Notes under the pieces: model-generated
Databases searched by the model: none
Told to the model about the DNA's origin: nothing
The model's input: the letters and a program-made list of their open reading frames with translations, nothing else
Shown here: positions 41,798-51,461 of the stretch, piece after piece
Position numbering within the stretch: position 1 is the first letter of the stretch
How the letters are laid out: the number at the start of each line of letters is the position of its first letter
Assembly (NCBI GenBank): GCA_002917075.1
Contig: NTMA01000001.1
Span: 868,001 to 932,000, forward strand
DNA from: Hawksworthiomyces lignivorus
Taxonomy: Eukaryota; Ascomycota; Sordariomycetes; Ophiostomatales; Ophiostomataceae
Reading direction: 5' to 3'
DNA: 64,000 bases
Position numbers and translations under genes: made by a program

Positions 41798-41915
41798 TTG
41801 CCATGGGGTAATTACTCATCGGCACCCCACTGCCGAACACATCGAAGCATAAGCCTTACGTGAAGGGTCGGATGCACGAGAGACCAGCCAGGGCTTACGT
41901 TGCATAGGGCAATTC
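41798..41915 (+). ncRNA. Candidate structured RNA with 5S rRNA-like blocks
   Basis: Length and order of short blocks recall 5S rRNA: GCCATGGGG near the start, TGCCGAACACATCGAAGCATAAGCC (loop B/helix III region) in the middle, GGGTCGGATG, then GAGAGACCAGCCAGGG (compare GAGACCGCCTGGG of the 5S C box). TTGCC at 41798-41802 can pair with GGCAA at 41908-41912 to close the ends. It is far from the usual filamentous-ascomycete 5S sequence, so it may be a decayed 5S copy, a 5S-derived element or an unrelated structured RNA. 5S genes are dispersed singly in many Pezizomycotina, which makes an isolated copy reasonable. Low confidence in identity, moderate confidence in structure. Confidence 0.35.
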
Positions 41916-42092
41916 AAGAGACCACGGGATCAACTTCATATGCTAGTTATGACGTCTATTTGATTTTCTTGATCAACGATCACGCATATGAAAACAGAAT
42001 GATACCGCTGATTCTACTTTGGTCACTACAAGCAGTCGTGTGAAACATCTAGAGCAAAGTACGTATCGCATTGTCGGTACTCTAACGCCATC

Positions 42093-42692
42093 ATGACATT
42101 CAACAATACCGCATCCGCCGCAGTAAATGGCAATCCCAAACTCATTTCGCCGGCCAATCTTTGCCATGTTGTCCTGAGAACTTCCGAAGCTCACTATGAG
42201 CCGCTCATTAAATTCTATCTAGACGTTCTCGGCGCTCATGTCATTCATAAGACGCACCGACTCAGTTTCATCAGCTATGACGAAGAGCACCATCGCATCG
42301 CCATTATCATCGACCCTGACGCCGTCCCCGTCAATAAGGCCGCGCCGCAGGTTGGCATGCATCACATGGCGTTCGGCTATCGCAAACTCAGCGATCTAGT
42401 TACGTCTTATGAACAGAAGAAGGCTGTCGGCATCCTGCCCGTCTGGTCTGTTAACCACGGCCCTACTACTAGCATGTACTACGAAGACCCTGACGGAAAC
42501 CGGCTGGAATTCCAGGTGGATAATTTTGATACCACAGAGGAGGCTGACGCCTATATGAAATCGGCAGCATTTGAAGAAAATCCAGTTGGCGTTGACTTTG
42601 ATCCAGAGGTGTTCGTGCAGCGTGTGCGCAGCGGTGAAGATGAGGCTTCTATTAAAGCCCGTCCCAACATCGGGCGGCGGGACCGTCCTTAG
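42093..42692 (+). CDS. VOC-family protein, extradiol dioxygenase-like
   Basis: 199 residues, one exon. Vicinal oxygen chelate fold with one complete beta-alpha-beta3 pair. Candidate metal ligands H25 (LCHVVLRT), H91 (GMHHMAFGY) and E139 (GNRLEFQVDNF) form the two-His-one-Glu set of type I extradiol dioxygenases (BphC-like). Proteins of about 180-200 residues annotated as biphenyl-2,3-diol dioxygenase-like or glyoxalase-like are common in fungi. Ring-cleaving activity is plausible but unproven for single-module members; glyoxalase or isomerase activity is the alternative. Position between ADC-family, SDR, DLH and FAH genes favours a meta-cleavage role. Confidence 0.87.
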   Translation: MTFNNTASAAVNGNPKLISPANLCHVVLRTSEAHYEPLIKFYLDVLGAHVIHKTHRLSFISYDEEHHRIAIIIDPDAVPVNKAAPQVGMHHMAFGYRKLSDLVTSYEQKKAVGILPVWSVNHGPTTSMYYEDPDGNRLEFQVDNFDTTEEADAYMKSAAFEENPVGVDFDPEVFVQRVRSGEDEASIKARPNIGRRDRP

Positions 42693-42927
42693 AAAATTTG
42701 AAATTGCAATTAGCGAGAAATTATCTATTAGTTTTGAATACAATCTGCTATTATGAAAATTTTTATATCTATGACAACCAGTGAAGACAGATGGCCGTTC
42801 TAGCAGCACGTATTAAAAAAACGGAGTCTGAAAGTAGCTATGCTTATAAATATCTAAGCTAAATATAAGAAGGTATAAGTTACTTTGAAACAGAACAGTG
42901 CTTTTCATGTCTAACCTATTTAGTATC

Positions 42928-43755
42928 TTACACAGATGATCCTCCCGAAGCTAGAATTACCTGACCCGTGATCCACTCGCTATCGTCGCCAGCCAGCCAT
43001 GACACCACATTACCAATATCACGCGGCAGGGCCACGCGCTTCATCGGACAGCTCTCGGCCATAGCAGCTTCAACTTTCTCAGCTGGCCAGGTGCGGTCGG
43101 CGCCGGGAATGTAGTTGGTAGCAACGTCGGCAAACATGTCCGTCTTGACGCCGCCGGGTGCAATAGCGTTGACCGTGATGCCGTGGGGTCCAAAGTCGGT
43201 AGCCAGTGACCGCACGACGCCTTCCACCGCCGACTTGGACGCTGCGTACAGCACGTGGTCGCGCACACCCATAACACGCGCGGCGATGCTAGAAGTGAGC
43301 ACGATACGACGGCCGTAGGGCGAGCTGTGCGCCTGCATCGCACGGAAGGCCGCCACGGCGACGAAGAACTGCGCGCGCGCATTGACGCTGAAGACGCGGT
43401 CCCAGCGCTCCGGCGTCACGTCCTCAGCGCGGTCGAACGACTCGATGCCGCTGTTGCTGACGACAATGTCGACGCGGCCAAACTCGGCAATGGTCTTGGC
43501 AAAGAGTTGGTCGATGTCTGCCTGCTGCGTCACATCACCCTGGACGGCTATCGCGCGTGAGCCCGTACCCAGGCCGACCACCTCGGCCACAACTTCCTGT
43601 GCTGCATCCGCCGAGTGCGCGTAGTTGACCACTACATGTGCGCCGCGCCGTGCCAGCTCCAGCACGATGCCCTTGCCAATGCCACGGCCAGAGCCTGTGA
43701 CAACGGCGACGCGGTCTTTGAGCGTCGGGAGGGGAGGAGAAGTAGAATTAGGCAT
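42928..43755 (-). CDS. Short-chain dehydrogenase/reductase (FabG-like)
   Basis: 275 residues, one exon. Classical SDR: nucleotide-binding TGSGRGIG at 20-27, NSG motif after strand 4, catalytic S155/S156, Y170-x3-K174 (YAASK), and the IAPGGVKTDMF segment after strand 6. The aspartate usually following strand 2 is replaced by NYAHSAD, which suggests NADPH preference. Similar proteins reduce keto groups of polyketides or oxidise aromatic alcohols. Convergent with the VOC gene, 235 bp apart. Confidence 0.9.
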   Translation of the reverse strand: MPNSTSPPLPTLKDRVAVVTGSGRGIGKGIVLELARRGAHVVVNYAHSADAAQEVVAEVVGLGTGSRAIAVQGDVTQQADIDQLFAKTIAEFGRVDIVVSNSGIESFDRAEDVTPERWDRVFSVNARAQFFVAVAAFRAMQAHSSPYGRRIVLTSSIAARVMGVRDHVLYAASKSAVEGVVRSLATDFGPHGITVNAIAPGGVKTDMFADVATNYIPGADRTWPAEKVEAAMAESCPMKRVALPRDIGNVVSWLAGDDSEWITGQVILASGGSSV

Positions 43756-44158
43756 CGTGAATGTTTTTTGACGAATAGATAAGGGCTTGCGATACAGAAA
43801 GAAATAGGTTGCTACGAGTAAAACACGTCATCTATCATGATATTATTGCATGACCTATATATATTGCTTACAACCGTCGTACAAGTCTCACTCAGGTCGG
43901 CTCTTTAAACAACCGATGCACCGATGATGCTAGTTATGTTGAACCGAAACAATAGTTGCAAAGCACATTCTCGAGTCCCACTTCCCGGCCACTAACTACT
44001 TGTCCGAAAGGGCGAACCCCATCGGATGCAGGGAGTGCTTTTGAGCAATCTCAGGTACTCTCCTGCCACGTACACACAAAGACGTATATTTTTGAGGCAC
44101 AGCAAACTTGGTCAAATTAACGGACTTTGCACACCCGGTAGATTCTCGCATGGTTACT
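43756..44158. other. Intergenic region, SDR promoter
   Basis: 403 bp with no gene recognised. Confidence 0.5.
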
Positions 44159-45208
44159 CTATATAGCATCTATGGACTCCATCCAGCGCACACCGTCATC
44201 AAAAGCCTGTTGGAACATAGCCGAAGCCGCATCATCATTTGGATCCTGCCGGCTAGAAAATCCATGCTTCGTACCACCGTACATTAAAAGTTTGTAGAAA
44301 GGGCTACCGCATTGGGGAAGCTGATGCAACATATCATTTTGCAAAGTTGGTGTGAACACATCACTCTCGGCAAGACCCACAAAGAGAGGCTTCTTAATAT
44401 CCATCAAGTCAGACGGCTCAAGAAATGACTGCATCTGTCAGCAATGTAGATCAGCGTGGAATATGCAGAGACCGAACGTACGGGATGAAAAATAAAAGCC
44501 GAAGAGACCATCTTGTCGTCGCAGTGGCCAAGGCGCAGTGCGTACTTGCCACCAAAGCAGTGTCCTAGCACATGAATTTTTGTCTTGGCTGAAGGATCTT
44601 CAGCTGTAGCCACCGCATCACGGTACACCGGGAAGAACCGCTCTACAAGCGAAGAAAGGTGGTCTGGGTTATGACGACTGCGCCAAACAACCATGTTGAT
44701 GTTACGAATGACATCTTTTTGCTATAGCGGGTGTTAGTACGAAGAGCTATGGTTTAATTTTGGGAGACATATTGCAGTCACCTTTGACGTGAAATTATCG
44801 TATGAATCCAAATCCGTTCCAGGCGTGTACAGCATGAAAAAATCGGGAAGGCTGTCGCCTTCAAAGTAATCGAGAATGGTTGTCTCGTAACCTTCAAGAA
44901 ATGGTAAGCTTGCATCGAGTGTCAATCCGATACAATACGTCACCGCGCCGCCTACCTCGCTCCGCGTACATGTCAGCTAGCCGCAGGTTATGACTCGCTA
45001 AGCCAAATCCATCTGGTAAGAAGAGGATATAAGCTCTTCTCGGAATTGTTGGCTTTGCTGTGTATACTCTCAACTCAGCAACGCTGCCAAAGGCACCATT
45101 CGGTATAAAATCTGCCGTTTAGCTTCAGTCAATAGCAGTACAATTTTCGGGCAGTAGGTTGTACTTACCGCCTGCTGGTGTGCCTTTGAAGCAGTCACAT
45201 GTAGACAT
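44159..45208 (-). CDS. Dienelactone hydrolase family protein
   Basis: Exons 45208-45169, 45111-44956, 44891-44782, 44721-44482 and 44428-44159, 271 residues. The last acceptor may be 44434 instead, adding two codons in frame. Alpha/beta hydrolase of the DLH family with catalytic triad C157 (LGHCFGGKYA, nucleophile elbow), D205 (ESDVFTP) and H237 (TKHGF). Members hydrolyse dienelactones to maleylacetate in the ortho pathway; fungal paralogues act on other enol lactones or esters. Beside a dioxygenase-like and an FAH-family gene it probably processes a ring-cleavage product. Minus strand, 200 bp from the FAH gene. Confidence 0.9.
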
Positions 45209-45407
45209 TGTTGCAAAAGTAGTACAGAAAGATATTAAGCGTTTCCGTATATTTCCCTTGAGGCCATGTAAGAAGCTTCTCTTGCTCCACTTGCTCTTCG
45301 TTCAACGGTAGCATATATACACTTTTAGCGCAGCTGGGTCGGCAACCCCCACGGCAGCTTTAGAGCCTTAGTATACCAAAATGTTACGAATTTTATTTCT
45401 AAGTTGT

Positions 45408-46507
45408 TTAAGCTTCCGCATCGTGTGCTTTCTCAAATGCCATTCGGTTCCGCAGCCGCCCAATACCACTGATCTCCACCTCTACAATGTCCCCGTCGCG
45501 CAGCCAAGGCGAGCCTGGCATCTTTGCCGCAATACCAGCCGGCGTGCCGGTCATAATTACCGTCCCTTGACGCAGCGTCGTGCCGTGGCTGACATGTGCT
45601 ATAATTTTGGCCACATTAAAGATCATATCTGCCGTGTTCCCATTCTGTCGCAGGTCGCCATTGACGCGAGTCTGAATTGTGAGAGTGCTGCTGTCGACGA
45701 TGGCGGGATTGACCAGCGTGGGCCCTAGCGGCGCAAAGCCATCGAACGACTTGGCGTAAGAGAATTGGCCGCCAGAATAAGGAGCACGCTGCCAGTAGCG
45801 CGATGATACGTCATTGCCGGCGGTGAAACCAAGAACGTAATCCAACGCGTCTTTCTCGCTAATGTTCTTTCCCGTACGGCCTATGACAATGCATAGCTCG
45901 CCCTAGAAAAGTTAGCATTCCAGTGAAGTGGATCAATTATTCAACTACAGACGAACTTCGTAGTCCAACAACGTAGCCTTCGATGGGATACGTATATCAG
46001 CAAGAGGATCTGCTAGGGCGTCTGCAATAGGGAAAACAACACTGTTAATTTTTATGGATGCATCGTGAATCTTGCCGGTTCATTGGCTTACCTGCTGGCT
46101 TTGAAAAGATGACGGGATTAGGTGGAACTTGTAACTGTTGAAAACTGCGTCAGTTCTGTTTTCATGGCACAAAACGATGGCAGTTTGCACAGACGTTGGC
46201 TTCCTTTGCATGATCGGCGTAGTTGAGTCCCACGCACACAAACAGTGGAACGTCTTTAACTGGCGATAATAACTGAATTCTGTAAGTATGTGCTAATATT
46301 TGACATAAATAAAATGAAAATTATATGTACCTCATGCACAATTGCTGTTTTTCCTGTTCGGCTCAAATTGTAGATGCTGCCTTCAAGGATGGACACGGTC
46401 TGACCCACGATATCTACCAGAGATCCTCCTTCTGGGATGTCGCCATATCGCTCAGTCAACGTTTTGTCAAGAAAACGTATCAGATTATGAAAAGCTAAAG
46501 AAGCCAT
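45408..46507 (-). CDS. Fumarylacetoacetate hydrolase (FAH) family protein
   Basis: Exons 46507-46331, 46272-46195, 46134-46092, 46021-45957 and 45902-45408, 285 residues. The second exon starts after AATTCAG; an earlier AG would break the frame. FAH-superfamily enzymes cleave or isomerise beta-diketo or 2-hydroxydienoate acids with a divalent metal. An N-terminal LIRF...YGDIPEGG region is followed by the catalytic domain: VPLFVCVGLNYADHAKEA, PVIFSKPA, LLDYEGELCIVIGR (metal-binding E-x-E), LGFTAGNDVSSRYWQ, SFDGFAPLGPTLV and IMTGTPAGI. It is not homogentisate-pathway FAH itself (about 420 aa) but the shorter HpaG/YcgM-like type used in meta-cleavage routes as isomerase, decarboxylase or hydrolase. 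Confidence 0.9.
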
Positions 46508-46710
46508 GACTGCTTAGATTCGACAATTTTCGTCAAAGCGTGTCTACTGTTAACCAGATAGGTAATACCCAGAGCCGCCGCTGTTAATATACTGGATAGC
46601 ATAGCCGAACAGATACTATCATCCTAATCCCGATGCCAACCAAAACCTCCGGCTCCCCACATCCGACGGCTTCGTTGTCATTTTATTTCAAATCGCGTAC
46701 TAACAATTCG
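46508..46710. other. FAH-family gene promoter
   Basis: Short spacer with CCTCCGG and ATCCGACGG triplets near 46650-46670. No clear inverted repeat. Confidence 0.35.
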
Positions 46711-47133
46711 TTAAATCTCATCCAGCTCGTCGGTAACATTGGAAACGATGTGGTCTTTAACGCCCACTGCAGATTGCTCTGACAGGTCCGCTTCCTTCAC
46801 ATCGCTATTGGCCTTGTTCTCATCGCCTTCGGGATAACAGATGCAGCCTTTGGGAACTCGATTTATTATGGGTTTTCTTCGAAGTACGGAAAGTGTAGTT
46901 CCTGTCACGGCGCCAGCACCGAGTCCAATTGGTAGGCAGAGATGTTCTCTAGTGTCGACCACACCGAGGTTGAATATAGCAATATAGCAAGCTTCCTCCA
47001 TGGCTACAGCAAGAAAGGTAGTTTCGACAAAGATGAACTTGAACAAGCGATGGAAAGGTTCGCATGGTTCTGGCAACCCATCTATTATGAGGCCCATGGC
47101 AAATAGGCACCAGACTATAAGCGGCGGACGCAT
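46711..47133 (-). CDS. Hypothetical protein, possible secreted or membrane-anchored
   Basis: 140-residue ORF. It starts MRPPLIVWCLFAMGLIIDG, which could be a signal peptide or membrane anchor, and has further hydrophobic stretches and an acidic C-terminus. No family recognised. The ATG context and lack of detectable introns give little support, so it may be a chance ORF or part of a larger spliced gene. Confidence 0.3.
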   Translation of the reverse strand: MRPPLIVWCLFAMGLIIDGLPEPCEPFHRLFKFIFVETTFLAVAMEEACYIAIFNLGVVDTREHLCLPIGLGAGAVTGTTLSVLRRKPIINRVPKGCICYPEGDENKANSDVKEADLSEQSAVGVKDHIVSNVTDELDEI

Positions 47134-47627
47134 TAAGATTATTGAAGATCAAGGTCTTTAGGTTAAGTAAGATGAAGAGTGAATTGGGTAGCGCGAAGGG
47201 GGGGGTGACTCGCTTGGGTTGAACTATATGTCGAATCAAATGGCGATCAGATCCAGGAAAAGAGGTCCAAGAAAAGCATATTCTAAGAAGAAAGTAATTT
47301 GTCCGTGAGGATAACACACGGGCTCAGTGAGGGGCTGCGGCGTAGAATTAACTGCGACTGCGCCACAAAAGGAGAATCGATGCGGCCCCAAACCCAATAC
47401 TGACGCTGTTCGGCTTTGGTTTCTTACATGAACACTCACAGCACAAAATTTTGCGAAGTGCTGTGCTGTTGTTGTGATGGTTCTATCGACATAGTTGGTA
47501 CGTCGAGATGTGGGATCCAGATCACAGCTAATAAGCTGGATTTCGGTCCAGCGCTAGGCAGGTGCCTGTTCTCACGAGAGTGTTATGAAATGGCTTGATT
47601 CTCGTAGAATTAAGTCATCAAGCAAAA
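47134..47627. other. Intergenic region, nothing recognised
   Basis: No supported gene; the region upstream of the tRNA. Confidence 0.5.
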
Positions 47628-47739
47628 GGCAAGATGGCCGAGCGGTCTAAGGCGCTAGCTTCAGGTTTCCCTTCTCTTCAGAAAAGACTTAGACTTGCTA
47701 GTGTGGCAACACGCGTGGGTTCGAATCCCACTCTTGTCA
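47628..47739 (+). tRNA. tRNA-Leu (CAG anticodon) with intron
   Basis: The acceptor stem GGCAAGA (47628-47634) pairs with TCTTGTC (47732-47738), followed by discriminator A. The D-arm TGGCCGAGCGGTCTAAGGCG is typical of leucine/serine type II tRNAs. CTAGC before and GCTAG after the split anticodon loop (TTCAG) form the anticodon stem, with an intron of about 30 nt after the anticodon. A long variable arm (TGTGGCAACACG) and the T-arm/B box GTGGGTTCGAATCCCAC follow. The anticodon is read as CAG; intron ends are approximate. Confidence 0.9.
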
Positions 47740-48006
47740 ACGATGTTTTTTTGTCCTCATACGCAATAAAGTGCATGATATTACTGAGCTCTTTTTCTTT
47801 TTCTTTAGCGTATGTAAGAAGCCTGCAGAGATCTGAACCCTTTCGAGCTCGAGGTTACATTGCATGCTTCAAATCCATCTGTGAATTTTTTTTAGTCATA
47901 AGGCGTTGCGACGGCTCACCAGACAGACCTGTCTCGTTTACTCTTTTTCGCTTTACTTTACTTTTCCTTTTTGCTACTATTAATATTCATGTACATATTT
48001 CCGTAT

Positions 48007-48929
48007 CTACTTGCCCGTGTCCGTGGCCGCCATAATTACCGCCATCGCTTCGTCACAGTACGGGTACTGGTCCCGGTAGTAGAGGTTCTTCCCAGAGCAC
48101 TCGATACACTGGCCGTTGATGTTTGTCAGCTCTGGCTTGCTGGCGTCCTTGTTGTCGAGGAAGATGAGGACCGCCTTGACGATGGACTCCACCGGCGTGA
48201 AGTACTCGTCGGGAAACTGCTTCCACAGCTCCTGCGTCAGCAGGTTTGTGCGCACTGTGCCCGGCAGCACGGCATTCGCCCGGATGCCGTCGCGCCGCCA
48301 CACGTAGGGGGCGATCGCTCGCACGAAGCCAACAACGGCGTGCTTAGCGCCCGCGTAGACAGGGCTGCTGTACGAAGGGTAGAGGCCGCCGCAGCTGGCG
48401 GTGAAGACGAGCACGCGGTTACCGCGTGTTGCCTCGGGCGAGAGGCGGAAGTAGTGGATGGCGAGGTAGGCGGTGGCGGCGGCGGCCGTCACGCAGATGT
48501 CGACAACTGGCTTTGTGTGTTTGGGCAGCGGCGGGGGCTCGTCGCTGTCGGACGCAGCGGTGCGGTCGTAGAACTCGTCAGCGACTTCAGCAATGCCAGC
48601 GTTTGCGTAGACAAAGTCTAGCCTGCGGTGGCGACGGAAGATGTCACGGAAAACAACGCCCAGGGCAGCGTAGTCGGTGATGTCCACTTGGTGGAAGATG
48701 CCGCCGTTGACCTGCTCGACCGCCTTCGCCGCAGCCGGATTGTAGTCGAGGATGTGGATCTCCCAACCCTCGTTTCGCTGGCCGACAGCGATGGAGGTGG
48801 CTAGGCCGATGCCGCTGGCTACGCAATAATTTCTCAATCAGCAAACTGCCATAGCTCTGGGATGCCTTGGTAAATACGCGCTGGTCACTCACCACCGCCG
48901 GTTACGATAGCAACTTTGGTTTCGGACAT
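48007..48929 (-). CDS. Short-chain dehydrogenase/reductase
   Basis: Exons 48929-48893 and 48818-48007, 282 residues. The nucleotide motif TGGASGIG spans residues 10-17 and is completed only by splicing. An aspartate after strand 2 (HILDYNP) indicates NAD+ preference. FVYANAGI is the NAG motif, VFTASCGG the serine and YAGAKHAVVG the catalytic Tyr-x3-Lys. Resembles fungal 15-hydroxyprostaglandin-dehydrogenase-like SDRs (PGDH type). It would suit oxidation of an alcohol to an aldehyde or ketone. Separated from the FAH gene by the tRNA and a doubtful ORF, so module membership is uncertain. Confidence 0.9.
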
Positions 48930-49459
48930 GTTAACGTTATGCAAAGAGAGAGACGATTGATTTCTTACACCAACATGAATCGTCTTGAAAAGTAAAACGC
49001 AACCTAGAAGGCACCTTGTCCTCTTTTATGTTTCAGCTCCTCCAACTGAAATGAAAGCAATTCTCCTAATTCCCCTCATGATGTGTGTAGATTCGGGTAG
49101 TCAATTGACGAACCCCTCATATAAAAGAGGAGGCCGTAAAGGTGTCGCCATTGCCGGAAGATTCGTCTGTTTTTAGGGTGTTAAAACCCGATCCCTTTTG
49201 GTTGCCTTAGTCGCCGTTAGGCGGAAAATCGCAACCGAACGTTAGACATGATCTTGAATCGCTGAGAAAAGAGTCTTCTTCTTATGCTACTCTATTTTAA
49301 TCTCTGTGCCAGCTCAGTTCAACAGAGAGAGACAAAATCAAACGTGGACAAGAACCCAAATCGAGACACTGTGGGAAGAAGAAACTCCATATTCCCGTTT
49401 TATCTTTCTACTATTTCAAGCTTGGAGCTTCACCCACAAATGCTGCAGAAAGCTGTAAT
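48930..49459. other. Intergenic region, nothing recognised
   Basis: SDR promoter and the transporter 3' end; no gene recognised. Confidence 0.5.
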
Positions 49460-51461
49460 CTACACTTCTTGCGAAATGCCTGTCCGCTTTTCACCCTCAG
49501 TAGCGACAGCCTCCTCGTTCAAATTGAGCGTAATATTCACGTTTTGCGTCAGGAGATGATCCACATTAGGCGCGAAAAATGTCAGGATGATACCAATGCC
49601 GCTAAAAGCGATTGTCGTGAGAAACACGGTGCTAAATGCAGCTGCATTGGCTTCCTGGTAAGCACGAACCCCAGCGGCTTGAATAGCAGGCGTCAAGCCT
49701 TGGATGGTATCAAAAGCGGCAGCAGCGCCCGATTGGAGAGCAGCAATAAATGCAGCTACGGAGCTTTCTGGCAGGCCAGCATTAATCAAGGCCGGAGGGA
49801 CCTTCTCGGGAATGGTTATAGCCAGACGATTGCTTAGTACGGCTTGAAAGATGACGGAGCAGATGGTCGAGACGAGCGAGCGCGACGAACCACCCGTTCC
49901 AGCGTAGGTACCGATCTCGCGCTGGTCGTCTATGGTGATAGTCGCCACCGTTGAGTTGAGCAGCTCGTTCCAGCCGATGAAGAACGATGCGAGAAATATG
50001 AATACAGATGACCGAACAACGGTGTCTGGAGTGCTGGTCGCAAGGACGCCCAAGAAAATTGCGCCAATTGGGAACACAATCATAATTTGAATGTTTGTCT
50101 TGCGCTTGAAGCCTGCCGCACAGAACTCGCCTGCCAGAATACCACAGCCAGGAATACAAGACATCCAACCTGCCCACATGGTACTGTGCCCCGCCGAGTA
50201 GAGACCTGATACCATACTCGGCCAGAGGATGGCATTGGCATAGTAGACCGCGGCGCCCAGAGACCAAAGAATGATGGTGACGTTCCAACCTCGGTTGCGA
50301 AAAACATGCAAAGGCAGAAGTGGTTCTTTCAGACCACCATACCGCTCATACAAAATAAAGGCAACAATGGTGAAAAAACCAATAACAATAGTACATATGA
50401 CAGCTGCACTCTTCCACGGGTGGATATTGCCACCCCAAGAGATACCCATCAGGAACAGCAGAAGTCCTAGGATGATCAACAATGTTCCGATGTAGTCGAA
50501 ATTCTTAATAAACTCTTTCTTGCGGGAGGCGCCGTGCTTCATAGTAAACGTTGGCGGATAATAGCAGAAGAAGAACAAGAGCGTAGTGATGGCATTAAGA
50601 GCAATGAGAAAGTAGAAAATCCTGGTTGAGATATCAGCAAAATGATCTCTTCACTATCATCTCATGCAATGCCTATGGGCTATGGTTATTCACTCACCCT
50701 CTCCAGCCGGCTTTAGTCTGGTATATGAAGGAATATGAAATGACCGGTGCCAGACCGCTGCCTGGGATTCCCCATACAAAGCTATACGTGTATTAGCGAA
50801 ATGGCGTTCGCCGCCGTGCATAGAATGGGTTATGTCCAGAACATACACGTAGGCCTGGGCGAGAAAACGCCACTTCAATGGAACAATTTCGCCGACGGCA
50901 ACTAGGGTTTCATTAGAGTGTGGGTTCCATGGTGATCAATAGCAAAGAAACATAGGTAGCATGAGACTCACAAGAGTAAGATAACTGCACCGAAGCGCCT
51001 ATACCGATGAGTGTCTCACCTGCAATCAGTGCAGGTATGTTTGGCGCCACAGCACAAACAATGGCTCCAATGGTCCCAAAGGCATTGCCTCCAATAAACC
51101 ACCAGCGACGGCCAAAGATATCTGTGACACGACCAACGATTATGAGACCAATAGAGCTTGTGAGTAAATACGACATGGCCACCCACGACAAGTTGGCATT
51201 GGGTCCGATGTCAGCATTTACAATGCTCAACACAGGAGCAATCAACGAGAAGCCAGCCACGCCGCAAGCAAATGAGGAGCCGATGCCTAGCATAGAGCCT
51301 AGGAAGTTCAGACTGCGAAAATAACCCGTGGGCAACTCGTCATCGGTGACTGTGAAATCACGACCCACTACATACTCATCTTGGATAGCACTGGCACTCT
51401 TCTCAATGTGCGTCGTGGCCTGGCCTCCGGGCTTACTGCCCGAGTTCTCGGTAATATCCAT
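49460..51461 (-). CDS. MFS transporter, TRI12/DHA2-like
   Basis: Exons 51461-50972, 50901-50847, 50781-50698 and 50621-49460, 596 residues, phases consistent; exon 2 is only 55 nt. Predicted 14-helix transporter of the TRI12 (trichothecene efflux pump / siderophore-like) family: LPTGYFRSLNFLGSM, GRVTDIFGRRWWFIGG, GEIVPLKWRFLAQAYV, IPGSGLAPVISYSF, PPTFTMKHG and a late NRLAITIPEKVPPALINAGLP segment specific to the family. Likely exports a metabolite or toxic intermediate; family membership does not define the cargo. Paralogue of the gene at 53493. Confidence 0.9.

Larger units (their letters stand above)
41363..42092. other. Intergenic region with A/T tracts and a structured element
   Basis: T- and A-rich tracts at 41518-41560 and 41656-41673. 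Two adjacent perfect hairpins lie at 41736-41759 and 41760-41780, then the 5S-like stretch described separately. The right end is the promoter of the VOC gene. Confidence 0.6.

Noticed and set aside
46272..46331. FAH-family gene splice at the first CAG after exon 1
   Set aside because: It breaks the reading frame; the next AG (after AATTCAG) keeps phase and gives HE-LLSPVKDVP.
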